From assembly GCF_017875955.1 (NCBI RefSeq), contig NZ_JAGINK010000001.1, forward strand, positions 1,588,001 through 1,652,000: 64,000 bases of DNA. The letters run 5' to 3'. Below the pieces are notes generated by a model. That model saw only the letters and a program-made list of their open reading frames with translations. It did no database searches and was not told the DNA's origin. Position 1 is the first letter of the stretch; the number at the start of each line of letters is the position of its first letter. Position numbers and translations under genes: made by a program. Below, piece after piece: positions 40,050-48,177 of this stretch. The stretch comes from Pseudomonas sp. BP8 (lineage in GTDB: Bacteria; Pseudomonadota; Gammaproteobacteria; Pseudomonadales; Pseudomonadaceae).

Positions 40050-40068
40050 GGGAATCAATATCATTGCT
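40050..40068. promoter_or_regulatory. Fur-box-like site upstream of piuC
   Basis: GGGAATCAATATCATTGCT matches the 19-base Fur consensus at 11 positions, with AAT and ATCATT conserved. It lies 30 bases before the piuC ATG, in the divergent region of an iron-uptake pair. It is a candidate only. Confidence 0.35.
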
Positions 40069-40097
40069 GCCCTTTGATCCCACTCGGTGCCGCCAGC

Positions 40098-40778
40098 ATG
40101 CTGCTTCACATTCCCGGCCTCTTTGACGCAGAAGAGCTCTCCCGCATTCGCGAGGCCTTGGCGCAGGCTGACTGGGCTGACGGCAAGATCACTGCGGGCC
40201 ACCAGTCGGCCAAGGCCAAGCACAATCTGCAGTTGCCTGAGGCGCACCCGTTGGCCAAGGAGATCGGCAACGCCCTGATCGAGCGGCTGTGGCGCAATCC
40301 GCTGTTCATGTCGGCGGCACTGCCGCACAAGGTCTTCCCGCCGCTGGTTAACTGCTACCGGCAGGGTGACAACTTCGGTTTCCACATCGACAACGCCCTG
40401 CGTCAACCGCAGGGCAGCCCTGAGCGCGTGCGCACCGACCTGTCCTCGACGCTGTTTCTCAGCGACCCGGACAGCTACGACGGCGGTGAACTGGTAGTCC
40501 AGGACACCTATGGCATGCAGCAGGTCAAGCTGGCTGCGGGCGACATGGTGTTGTATCCGGGCACCAGCCTGCACAAGGTCAACCCGGTCACCCGCGGCGA
40601 GCGCCTGGCGGTGTTCTTCTGGACCCAGAGCCTGGTACGCGATGACGGCCAGCGGACCCTGCTGTTCGAAATGGACAATGCCATCCGCCAGCTCACCGCC
40701 GATGTGCCTGAGCACCCGTCGCTGCTGCAACTGACTGGCACTTATCACAACCTGCTGCGCCGTTGGGCTGAGGTCTGA
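40098..40778 (+). CDS. piuC: PKHD-type Fe(II)/2-oxoglutarate hydroxylase PiuC
   Basis: A 226-residue dioxygenase, exactly the usual length. The iron-binding motif is GFHIDNAL (H-x-D, about residue 97-99) with the distal His in [20 protein letters not shown] (about residue 158), and the Arg of the same segment binds 2-oxoglutarate. Members sit beside catecholate siderophore receptors and are thought to process imported iron chelates. ATG 40098 is chosen by family start ([20 protein letters not shown]). It is three bases from the next gene. Confidence 0.94.
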   Translation: MLLHIPGLFDAEELSRIREALAQADWADGKITAGHQSAKAKHNLQLPEAHPLAKEIGNALIERLWRNPLFMSAALPHKVFPPLVNCYRQGDNFGFHIDNALRQPQGSPERVRTDLSSTLFLSDPDSYDGGELVVQDTYGMQQVKLAAGDMVLYPGTSLHKVNPVTRGERLAVFFWTQSLVRDDGQRTLLFEMDNAIRQLTADVPEHPSLLQLTGTYHNLLRRWAEV

Positions 40779-40780
40779 GC

Positions 40781-41527
40781 ATGTCGTATCAACTGCGTCG
40801 TGAAGAGGTGGTGGATGTCGCTGACCTCAAGGCCATGCTTGCCGCCAGCCCCGGCAAGGCCGCCCAGGCGATTCTGACCGCGGCGGGGCAGGGCGTGGTT
40901 GAAGCGCAGGCACTGCTCGGCCAGATCTTGCTTGATGGGCGCGGCATCGAGCGCGATGCACAGGTTGCCCGGCAGTGGTTTGCGATTGCCGCCGAGGGCG
41001 GCAGTGCGATGGCGCACAACATGCTCGGGCGTTGTCATGAGCATGCCTGGGGCGGTGAGCAGGACTTGCCGCGTGCTGCCCTGCATTACCAGGCCGCCGC
41101 GCGCTTGGGGCTGGATTGGGGGTTGTACAATTTGGGCAACCTGCTGGCGACCGGGCGTGGTGTCGAGCTCAATCAGGCGTTTGCCTTGGCCTGCTACGAA
41201 AAGGCGGCGCACTTGGGGCATGCCAAGGCGATGAACCTGTTTGGCCGTTATCAGGAGCAGGGTATCGCCACCCCGGCCAGCCCCGCACGCGGGGTGCGCT
41301 GGTATCGGCGCTCGGCCGAGGCAGGGGACTTTCGCGGGATGTTCAGCCTGGCGATGGTGCTGGCCGAGCGAGGCGACCTGGGTGAAGCCGGGCCATGGCT
41401 TGAACGGGCACGGCGTGAGGGCAATGTGAATTTTCTGCGCAGTGCGTTGCTGACACTGCAAGGCGCTGGCACGGACCTGGCCGTTGAGGCTGCGGCGTAT
41501 GCCGAAGAACTTAAGCGACGGGGTTGA
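40781..41527 (+). CDS. Sel1-repeat (tetratricopeptide-like) protein
   Basis: A 248-residue soluble protein with Sel1-like repeats, seen as AQALLGQILLDGRGIERDAQ, VARQWFAIAAEGGSAMAHNM, GLYNLGNLLATGRGVELNQA and AMNLFGRYQEQGIATPASPA. No signal peptide, so it is cytoplasmic and likely a protein-interaction scaffold. It follows piuC by 2 bases, and the same pairing occurs beside piuC in other pseudomonads as I recall. Its role in iron uptake is unproven. Confidence 0.8.
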   Translation: MSYQLRREEVVDVADLKAMLAASPGKAAQAILTAAGQGVVEAQALLGQILLDGRGIERDAQVARQWFAIAAEGGSAMAHNMLGRCHEHAWGGEQDLPRAALHYQAAARLGLDWGLYNLGNLLATGRGVELNQAFALACYEKAAHLGHAKAMNLFGRYQEQGIATPASPARGVRWYRRSAEAGDFRGMFSLAMVLAERGDLGEAGPWLERARREGNVNFLRSALLTLQGAGTDLAVEAAAYAEELKRRG

Positions 41528-41621
41528 AGCAGCACACAGGTGCGGGGAAAAGGTTACGCCTGCACCCTCGATAGCGTCGGCGCAATACTTTGGCGCTCCC
41601 CCTGTCACCGAGTACGACACC

Positions 41622-42149
41622 ATGCACTACGTTCAAGAGCGTTCGTTCATTGCCACGTTCAGCACTGAAACGCTGGGCTTCACCGGCATACTGGATTCGT
41701 TTGAGGGTACCCCGCGCACGCGTCAGAACAACTGGCTCACCGTCGTCGAGTCGGGGCTGACGGTCGCTCCCCAACAGTTCTGGTTTGGTTACTTCGAGGG
41801 TGAAGACAGTGGTTATCAGGTCCTTACCATTGCCTCCGAGGCAGGCGCTTCGCATAAAGATTATTGGGACCTGAGTAGTAACAGCCATGTCGGCTATTAC
41901 GTCACCAGCAAAAAACCGGTGCTGTGGCGAGTTCGCGTCGACGGGAGCAAGATTGTCCAGCCAGAGTGCGGTGAATGCGAGGGCGTCACCTTGGGTGCGC
42001 GTGGGCAGGCGCTGCTGAGTGCGCGCGAGCGACCTCGTTGGGAAGATCATTGGGTCGCGGTAAACGCCCCGATCAAGCTGGAGTTCACGATGAATGTCAC
42101 TGAGGTTGATGTGCCTCGGTTCGAGAACTTTGCCCAGTACCGTCGCTGA
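41622..42149 (+). CDS. hypothetical protein, function unknown
   Basis: I do not recognise this 175-residue protein. It begins MHYVQERSFIATFSTETLGF, has no signal peptide or transmembrane segment, is rich in aromatics and acidic residues (FWFGYFEGEDSGYQVLTIAS) and contains two close cysteines (PECGECEGV). The ATG at 41622 lacks a strong ribosome site; the frame stays open upstream to 41484, so an earlier non-ATG start is possible. It lies between the Sel1 gene and the speC terminator, on its own transcript or as the last gene of the piuC run. Codon bias in the frame supports it being real. Confidence 0.6.
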   Translation: MHYVQERSFIATFSTETLGFTGILDSFEGTPRTRQNNWLTVVESGLTVAPQQFWFGYFEGEDSGYQVLTIASEAGASHKDYWDLSSNSHVGYYVTSKKPVLWRVRVDGSKIVQPECGECEGVTLGARGQALLSARERPRWEDHWVAVNAPIKLEFTMNVTEVDVPRFENFAQYRR

Positions 42150-42163
42150 TTGGCAGCGTTAAC

Positions 42164-42189
42164 AAAACGGGGCCTCGCGGCCCCGTTCT
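42164..42189. terminator. bidirectional terminator between the 175-residue gene and speC
   Basis: AACGGGGCC-TCGC-GGCCCCGTT, a perfect 9-bp stem with AAAA before and TTCT after, placed between convergent stop codons. Confidence 0.8.
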
Positions 42190-42192
42190 CGA

Positions 42193-43356
42193 TTACAGGT
42201 AGTAAGCCTTCAGCGGCGGGAAACCGTTGAACTCCACTGCGCTGTAGCTGGTGGTGTAGGCACCGGTAGACAACCAGTACATACGGTCACCGATCGCCAG
42301 GTTCAGCGGCAGGCCGTACTTGTAGTGCTCGTACATGATGTCGGCGCTGTCGCAGGTCGGCCCGGCAATCACCACCTCTTCCATCTCGCCTTTCTTCTCG
42401 GTCCAGATCGGGAACTTGATCGACTCGTCCATGGTTTCGATCAGGCCGGAGAACTTGCCCACGTCGGTGTATACCCAACGCTCGACGGCGGTGCGCGACT
42501 TGCGTGCTACCAGCACCACTTCGCTGACCAGGATGCCGGCGTTGGCGATCAGCGAACGGCCCGGCTCGAGGATGATTTCCGGCAGGTCGTCACCGAAGTC
42601 TTCCTTGAGGAAGCGGATGATCTCTTCGGCGTAGGTTTCCAGGCTGTTGGTACGGGTGATGTAGTTGGCCGGGAAGCCGCCACCCATGTTGATCAGCTTG
42701 AGGACGATGCCGTCTTCTTCCTTGAGGCGCTCGAAGATCACCTTGACCTTGGCGATGGCGGCGTCCCAGACGCTGATGTCGCGCTGCTGCGAGCCAACGT
42801 GGAAGGAGATGCCGTAAGGCACCAGGCCCAGGTCACGGGCAAGGATCAGCAGGTCCATGGCCATGTCGGTCTGGCAGCCGAACTTGCGTGACAGTGGCCA
42901 GTCAGCCGTGGTCGAGCCTTCGGTGAGGATCCGTACGTAGACCTTGGAACCCGGCGCGGCCTTGGCGATGTTGCGCAGGTCGGCTTCGGAGTCGGTGGCG
43001 AACAGGCGCACGCCCTTCTCGAAGAAGTAGCGGATGTCCTTGGACTTCTTGATGGTGTTGCCGTAGCTGATGCGGTCGGCGCTGACGCCCTCGTTCATCA
43101 CCTTGTCCAGCTCGTAGATCGAGGCGATGTCGAAGCTCGAGCCTTTGTCCTTGAGCAGGTTGATGATCTCGACGGCAGGATTGGCCTTGACCGCGTAGTA
43201 GACCTTGGCGAATTCGAAACCGGCGCGCAGGTCGTCATAGGCCTGGCTGATCATCTGGGTATCGATCAGTACGAACGGGGTTTCTTGCTTGTCGGCGAAC
43301 GCCTTCATCTTCTGGAAGGTGTCACGTGCGAAATAGTCTTCGACCTGGATCGACAT
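42193..43356 (-). CDS. speC: ornithine decarboxylase, eukaryotic-type (fold III)
   Basis: A 387-residue PLP enzyme of the alanine-racemase-fold decarboxylases that makes putrescine from ornithine. The PLP lysine lies in FAKVYYAVKANPAVEIINLL (about residue 54). Also seen are PYGISFHVGSQQRDISVWDA, the glycine loop LINMGGGFPANYI and EPGRSLIANAG, and the ligand cysteine of the partner active site in VIAGPTCDSADIMYEH. It is a single gene between terminators, with a long leader. It supplies putrescine for the polyamine theme continued at 50288-53208. Confidence 0.95.
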   Translation of the reverse strand: MSIQVEDYFARDTFQKMKAFADKQETPFVLIDTQMISQAYDDLRAGFEFAKVYYAVKANPAVEIINLLKDKGSSFDIASIYELDKVMNEGVSADRISYGNTIKKSKDIRYFFEKGVRLFATDSEADLRNIAKAAPGSKVYVRILTEGSTTADWPLSRKFGCQTDMAMDLLILARDLGLVPYGISFHVGSQQRDISVWDAAIAKVKVIFERLKEEDGIVLKLINMGGGFPANYITRTNSLETYAEEIIRFLKEDFGDDLPEIILEPGRSLIANAGILVSEVVLVARKSRTAVERWVYTDVGKFSGLIETMDESIKFPIWTEKKGEMEEVVIAGPTCDSADIMYEHYKYGLPLNLAIGDRMYWLSTGAYTTSYSAVEFNGFPPLKAYYL

Positions 43357-43965
43357 GCTCAGGGACTCCATGGGCAAACTGAAAAAGAAAGTGGCTGCAA
43401 ACTGAACGCCCTCTGTATCCCCACTTTGGTTCGCCTACTTCCCAAGGCATGTCGCCGAAAGCAAAAAGGTCAACCGTGCCCGTGAAGCGGAGCGGCGGGT
43501 GACCTTGCTGTCTCGTCGTCAGTACTTGAGCCGGATGGATCGTTTCCAGCATGGACGTTCGGCGCGCACTTTAGGGTGTGAACAAAGCAAGATCAACAGG
43601 CAATCCCGACACGATCGTCGTGGATCGACGAGCAGTCTCTTGAATAACCGACTCATATGACTGGCAGATGTTCCTGCGCAGGCCGCTAACGTAAAAAATT
43701 GTGGAATAGGCAGGGATCAGGCTGCGATCCGCTGAGAGCTGCGTTCTTTGCATGAAGGGCGAATTTCCCATGAGAACGGCCCGTAGATGGTCAGATGAAC
43801 CGTTGGTCGGTCATGGGCAGCAGAGGGCAAATCGGCGCCGGGTGTTCATATTTATGGCCACATCAGCAGTGCTGAAAAAGCGCTGAAATTCGTCATAAAT
43901 TTTTTGTTACCGAAGCTCGAATTGTCCCCCCTCGGCGGGAAAGGGGCGCGCAGCGCCCCCAGGGA
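43357..43965. other. 609-bp gene-free region (speC leader and opuC 3' region)
   Basis: No supported gene. It holds the long 5' leader and promoter of speC, including a hairpin (AAGGTCA at 43466-43472 pairing with TGACCTT at 43500-43506), and an AT-rich block near 43835-43915. Short open frames have no ribosome site. The opuC terminator candidate lies at 43943-43959. Confidence 0.5.
43943..43959 (-). terminator. hairpin after the opuC-type operon
   Basis: GGGGCGC-GCA-GCGCCCC, a 7-bp GC stem 7 bases past the ATPase stop. The following minus-strand sequence has only short U stretches, so the terminator is of moderate quality. Confidence 0.5.
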
Positions 43966-45123
43966 TCAGGAGGCGACTGCCTCAGCCGGCGAGACGATAC
44001 TGGTCTTGGCCCCGCGCGAACGTCCCGAGCTCAGGTAAGCCGCAATCGACTCCTGGGTCACCTCGCCAAGGAATACCTGCTCGGCATCCAGCACCGGCAA
44101 CCACGCCCGGTTGAACTCGTACATCCGCGACAACAGGATGCGCAGGTGCTCATCGTGCGAGGCGGTGGCATTGAACTGGCGCAGGAAGTCACCACAGGTG
44201 CCTTGCTGGCGATGCATGTCGCGTCGGCGCACATAGCCCAGTGCCTTGTTCGCGGCATCGGTAACCACCACATAGCGCCGGTCATGCTCGTCGAGCAGTT
44301 CCAGCGCATCGCTGACTGGCGTTTCCGGGCTGACCGACGGGGCGTTGTCCGCAGCATCTTCGGCGCGTACCAGCAGCAGGCGCTTGAGCGTGCTGTCCTG
44401 GCCGACGAAGTTGCTCACGAAATCATCCACCGGGTGCGCCAGCAGGGTATCCGGGTGATCCAGCTGCAGCAGCTTGCCCGCGCGGAAGATGGCGATCTTG
44501 TCGCCCAGCTTTATCGCTTCGTCGATATCGTGGCTGACCATGATCACGGTCTTGTTCAGTGCCCGCTGCATCTCGAAGAACTCGTTCTGGATCATCTCGC
44601 GGTTGATCGGGTCGACCGCACCGAACGGCTCGTCCATGAGCAACACCGGCGCGTCGGCGGCCAACGCACGAATCACACCGATCCGTTGCTGCTGGCCACC
44701 GGAGAGCTCGCGCGGATAGCGCTGCAGGTACTGCTTGGGCTCGAGCTTGATCATGCTCATCAGCTCGCGGGCGCGGTCATGGCACTTCTGTTTGTCCCAG
44801 CCGAGCAGGCGAGGGACCACGGTGATGTTCTCCTCGATGGTCATGTTGGGGAACAGGCCGATCTGCTGGATCACGTAACCGATGCGCCGGCGCAGGGTCA
44901 CTTCGTCCAGACCAGAGGTGTCTTCGCCGTTGATGTACACCTGGCCGGAGGTCGGCGTGATCAGGCGGTTGATCATTTTCAGGGTGGTGCTCTTGCCGCA
45001 GCCCGAAGGGCCGAGGAACACGCAGATTTCGCCTTCGTTGACGGTCAGGCTTACCGAGTCGACGGCTTTGACGGCCTTGCCGTTGACGTCGAAGGTCTTG
45101 CTGAGGTTCTTCAATTCGATCAT
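43966..45123 (-). CDS. osmoprotectant ABC ATPase with CBS domains (OpuCA-like)
   Basis: A 385-residue ATPase. The N-terminal 235 residues hold Walker A GPSGCGKST (about 38-46), signature ELSGGQQQRIGV, Walker B PVLLMDEPFGAVDP and switch His in MVSHDIDEAI. The C-terminal part has two CBS motifs (VSPETPVSDALELLDEHDRR, then RRYVVVTDAANKALGYVRRR; second near ILLSRMYEFNRAWLPVLDAE). In OpuA/OpuC systems such CBS pairs sense ionic strength. It is the last gene of a four-gene importer for betaine or choline, overlapping the permease stop by 4 bases. Confidence 0.88.
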   Translation of the reverse strand: MIELKNLSKTFDVNGKAVKAVDSVSLTVNEGEICVFLGPSGCGKSTTLKMINRLITPTSGQVYINGEDTSGLDEVTLRRRIGYVIQQIGLFPNMTIEENITVVPRLLGWDKQKCHDRARELMSMIKLEPKQYLQRYPRELSGGQQQRIGVIRALAADAPVLLMDEPFGAVDPINREMIQNEFFEMQRALNKTVIMVSHDIDEAIKLGDKIAIFRAGKLLQLDHPDTLLAHPVDDFVSNFVGQDSTLKRLLLVRAEDAADNAPSVSPETPVSDALELLDEHDRRYVVVTDAANKALGYVRRRDMHRQQGTCGDFLRQFNATASHDEHLRILLSRMYEFNRAWLPVLDAEQVFLGEVTQESIAAYLSSGRSRGAKTSIVSPAEAVAS

Positions 45124-45773
45124 GAGCGCAGTCCTTCTGGAGTCAGGGCACGTTGCAGTTTTTGCAGGAGCAGGTCGGCAATGATCGCCAGCAGGCTGAC
45201 CAGCACGGCGCCGACCAGCAGCATCGACATGTCGCTGCGGCTGATGGAAGTCAGGATGAGTACGCCCAGGCCACCGGCGCCGATGGTTGCGGCGATGGTC
45301 ATGACGCCGATGTTCATCACCACGGCAGTGCGTACCCCGGCGAGAATCACCGGTACCGCGATCGGCAGCTCGACCATGCGCAGGCGCTGGCCGAACGTCA
45401 TACCGATGCCGCGCGCCGCTTCACGGATACCTGGTTCGACATTGGTCAGGGCCAGGTAGGTGTTGCGCAGGATCGGCAGCAGCGAATAAAGGAACACCGC
45501 GGTGATCGCCGGCAGCGGGCCGAGGCCTTGGCCGAACTTGGAGTAGAACGGCAGCAGCAGGCCGAACAGGGCAATCGACGGGATCGTCAGCAGCACCGTC
45601 GCGCTGGCCTGCAGCGGGCCGGCCAGGGCGGGGAAGCGGGTCATCAGGATGCCCAGCGGCACGCCGAACAGAATCGCCAGGCTGACGGCGATTCCGACCA
45701 GGGTGATGTGCTGCCAGGTCAGTTGCAGCACTTGCGCCCAGTCGAGGTGGGCAAAGGTGTCGAGCAGGCTCAT
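45120..45773 (-). CDS. osmoprotectant ABC permease (OpuCB-like)
   Basis: A 217-residue permease with about five helices (LQLTWQHITLVGIAVSLAIL, VLLTIPSIALFGLLLPFYSK). The EAA-type loop is seen as TNVEPGIREAARGIGMTFGQ. It couples the ATPase to the membrane channel. Its start overlaps the binding-protein stop (TGAGC/ATGA arrangement) and its stop overlaps the ATPase start, so all three are translationally coupled. Confidence 0.86.
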   Translation of the reverse strand: MSLLDTFAHLDWAQVLQLTWQHITLVGIAVSLAILFGVPLGILMTRFPALAGPLQASATVLLTIPSIALFGLLLPFYSKFGQGLGPLPAITAVFLYSLLPILRNTYLALTNVEPGIREAARGIGMTFGQRLRMVELPIAVPVILAGVRTAVVMNIGVMTIAATIGAGGLGVLILTSISRSDMSMLLVGAVLVSLLAIIADLLLQKLQRALTPEGLRS

Positions 45774-46681
45774 GGCTGTACCTCGTCAAGCGGATGCTCA
45801 CGCAGGAACGCGGCTGCGACAGCGGTCGGGTTCTGGTGGTCGACATCGACCTTGGCGTTGAGCTGGCGCATGGTTTCGTCATCCAGCGTTTGCGCCAGTG
45901 GTTTGAGCAGTGCGGCCAGCTTGGGATTGGCGTCGAGTACCGACTTGCGCACCACCGGCGCGGCCGTGTAGTCGGGGAAGTAATGCAGGTCGTCTTCCAG
46001 CAGGGTCAGGTTGAAGGCGTTCAGGCGCCCGTCGGTGGTGTACACCAGCCCGGCGAATACCTGGTTGTTGCGCATCGCGGTGTACACCAGGCCGGCGTCC
46101 ATCTGGCGGATGTTGCCCCGATCGAGCGGCAGGTCATACAGTTCCTTGAGGCCACCGAGGCCGTCGGGACGGTTGGCAAACTCGGTGTCGAGCGCGACCA
46201 GGTGATTGCGTTCGTGTTCGTCGCGCAAAACCCGGTTGAGCTGGCTGATGCTGCGCATCTGCGGGTATTGCTCGGCGACCTTGGCGGGCAAGCCCAAGGC
46301 GTAGGTGTTGCTGAACTTCGACGGGGTCAGCCAGATCAGGTCCTTTTTCGCGTCCAGTTCCTTGACCCTGGCGTAAGTTGCTTCAGCGCTGGGCATGCGC
46401 TCGTCGATATGGTTGTAGGACACCAGCGAGACGCCGGTGTACTCCCACATCAGGTCGAGTTGGCCGGTCTCCTGTGCCTGGCGCGCGATGCTGCTGCCAA
46501 GGCCGGTGGTTACCCGGACATCGAAGCCATGGGCGCGCAGGTATTGCGCGGTGATTTCGGCGAGCACGGTCTGTTCGGTGAACACACGCGCGCCGATCCG
46601 AATCAGTGGTTTTTCCGCTGCCTGGGCGAAACCTGCGAACAGCAGGGCCGCGCCCAGGAGCAAGGCGATAGGTCTTTTCAT
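45770..46681 (-). CDS. osmoprotectant-binding periplasmic protein (OpuCC-like)
   Basis: A 303-residue binding protein of the OpuAC/OsmF class. The signal peptide is MKRPIALLLGAALLFAGFAQ with cleavage near AQA-AEK. The mature part begins IRIGARVFTEQTVLAEITAQ and includes GLGSSIARQAQETGQLDLMW, EYTG and YTTDGRLNAFNLTLLEDDLH. Proteins of this family bind quaternary amines through an aromatic cage. ATG 46681 gives a proper signal peptide, while the frame extends to 46711. It lies between two permease genes. Confidence 0.86.
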   Translation of the reverse strand: MKRPIALLLGAALLFAGFAQAAEKPLIRIGARVFTEQTVLAEITAQYLRAHGFDVRVTTGLGSSIARQAQETGQLDLMWEYTGVSLVSYNHIDERMPSAEATYARVKELDAKKDLIWLTPSKFSNTYALGLPAKVAEQYPQMRSISQLNRVLRDEHERNHLVALDTEFANRPDGLGGLKELYDLPLDRGNIRQMDAGLVYTAMRNNQVFAGLVYTTDGRLNAFNLTLLEDDLHYFPDYTAAPVVRKSVLDANPKLAALLKPLAQTLDDETMRQLNAKVDVDHQNPTAVAAAFLREHPLDEVQP

Positions 46682-46694
46682 GGGTTCCCTCTTC

Positions 46695-47408
46695 TTATTG
46701 GGCCAGGCCACGTTCCAGCCAGCGCTTGCTGGAGAAGCTCACCAGGACATCGAGCAACAGCGCCAACAGCGCCGTGCAGGCCGCGCCGAGGATCAGCTGT
46801 GGCTGGTTGTTCAGGGCAATGCCGGGGAAGATCAGGCTGCCCAGGCTATTGGCGCCGATCAGGAACGCCAGGGGCGCAGTGCCCACGTTCAATGCCAGGG
46901 CAACGCGCACACCGCCGACGATGATCGGCACGGCGTTGGGCAACTCGACCTGCCAGAGTTGCTGGCGCGCAGTCATGCCGATGCCGGTGGCGGCCTCCTT
47001 GAGCGAAACGGGGACGTTTTTCAGGCCTTCGTAGGTGTTGCGCACGATCGGCAGGAGGGAGGCGAGGAACAGCGCGAAGATCGCGGGGCCTGCGCCAATG
47101 CCCAGAATGCTCAGGGCGATGGCCAGTACGGCCAGGGGAGGGATGGTGTTGCCAACATTGAAAAACTGCATGAAGCGTTCGGCTTTGTCGACCCGGTGCG
47201 GTCGACTCAAGGCAATGCCAGCCGGGATGCCCACGGCCAACGCCGCCGCCATCGAAGCCAGCACCAGAACCAGGTGCGCTTGCAGGTAGAACCACAGATC
47301 GTCGCGATAGCGCGCGATTGTATCGATGCCGATCCAGTGGATCAGCAGGGCCAGGATGACAAGCGCGGCGGCCCATCCCATCAGCCCTTTTCCGTAGCGT
47401 TCGGCCAC
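46695..47408 (-). CDS. osmoprotectant ABC permease (OpuCD-like)
   Basis: A 237-residue permease with helices at GWAAALVILALLIHWIGIDT and LVLVLASMAAALAVGIPAGI. The EAA-like loop reads LKNVPVSLKEAATGIGMTAR. It is the first gene of the operon and forms a heterodimer with the other permease. I chose GTG 47408 because a GGAG site lies 6 bases upstream; the upstream frame is open to 47534. Confidence 0.84.
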   Translation of the reverse strand: MAERYGKGLMGWAAALVILALLIHWIGIDTIARYRDDLWFYLQAHLVLVLASMAAALAVGIPAGIALSRPHRVDKAERFMQFFNVGNTIPPLAVLAIALSILGIGAGPAIFALFLASLLPIVRNTYEGLKNVPVSLKEAATGIGMTARQQLWQVELPNAVPIIVGGVRVALALNVGTAPLAFLIGANSLGSLIFPGIALNNQPQLILGAACTALLALLLDVLVSFSSKRWLERGLAQ

Positions 47409-47668
47409 AGTTGGACTCCTTTTTTGTCGTCGGCGAACACACTCCCGTGGCGACCGGCCATTCCTGGCGGCAGGCAGTGTGATCGCGAGTAGCAGCGTGG
47501 CGCAGCAGGGCTGCGCATTCACGCCATGAGCCAAGCCCCGTCGGGCTCGTGATGCAGGTGTTACCAGCCCTGAACCGCAGCGGGTTGCAGGGGATGGACG
47601 TCTCCAGGGTCGTAAAGGTTCCCATCTGAAGCGGCATTTGGCCAGCGTTAATCACTGGTCAAGGTGAA

Positions 47669-47682
47669 TTTACGCGCGTAAA
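47669..47682. promoter_or_regulatory. 14-bp palindrome upstream of the opuC operon
   Basis: TTTACGCGCGTAAA is a perfect palindrome 261 bases before the first permease start. The related half GCGTAA recurs at 47687-47692. It is a candidate regulator site; the regulator is unknown. Confidence 0.4.
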
Positions 47683-47780
47683 AGCAGCGTAATTCTTACA
47701 TTGAGGCGTTGAATTACCTGCTATCTAGAGAGGTTGGGTGAAGCTCAGGATTGACTGCGCAAAAACAACGATAGTCACTT

Positions 47781-47796
47781 GAAGGAATATTCCTTC
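47781..47796. promoter_or_regulatory. 16-bp perfect palindrome, operator candidate of toxin-antitoxin module 2
   Basis: GAAGGAATATTCCTTC is fully self-complementary and is directly followed by the GGAGGT ribosome site of the toxin gene. It could be an operator and, in the transcript, a hairpin at the ribosome site. Confidence 0.6.
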
Positions 47797-47811
47797 GGAG
47801 GTATTTTGTTG

Positions 47812-48177
47812 GTGTGGTCAATCACATTCTGTGCGGAGTTTCTCGAAGAGTTCGAAGGCTTTGACCCTCTGGTTCAAGTGCGTCTGCTTGGCCACTTGCG
47901 TCTGCTGCAGGCCGAGGGGCCGTCCCTCGGTCGACCCCGCGTGGACACACTTGGCGGCTCGCGGTATTTGAATATGAAGGAGTTGAGATTTACAGCGGGA
48001 AGCGCTGTCTGGCGGGTTGCCTTTGCTTTCGATCCTGCCCGGCGGGCAGTGATCCTCGTCGGGGGCGACAAATGTAGCGTGAATCAACGAAGGTTCTACC
48101 AGGGACTGATCAAGCGTGCCGACGAGCGCTTTGAACGGCATCTGGCGAAAGGAGAGCATGATGTCCAAGACACTTGA
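47812..48177 (+). CDS. type II toxin, RelE/HigB-like (Gp49 family)
   Basis: A 121-residue protein of the phage Gp49/HigB-like family. Landmarks are FLEEFEGFDPLVQVRLLGHL, LGGSRYLNMKELRFTAGSAV, WRVAFAFDPARRAVILVGGD and the C-terminal FYQGLIKRADERFERHL. Likely a ribosome-dependent mRNA interferase. I favour GTG 47812, with GGAGGT 9 bases upstream; TTG codons at 47806 and 47809 are alternatives. It overlaps the antitoxin gene by 17 bases. It is unlike the toxin at 5740 in length and sequence, so the two modules are not duplicates. Confidence 0.85.
   Translation: MWSITFCAEFLEEFEGFDPLVQVRLLGHLRLLQAEGPSLGRPRVDTLGGSRYLNMKELRFTAGSAVWRVAFAFDPARRAVILVGGDKCSVNQRRFYQGLIKRADERFERHLAKGEHDVQDT

Larger units (their letters stand above)
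47409..47811. other. 403-bp region between the opuC operon and toxin-antitoxin module 2
   Basis: No supported gene. It holds the opuC promoter region, with a 14-bp perfect palindrome TTTACGCGCGTAAA at 47669-47682, and the operator of the divergent toxin gene at 47781-47796. Confidence 0.55.
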
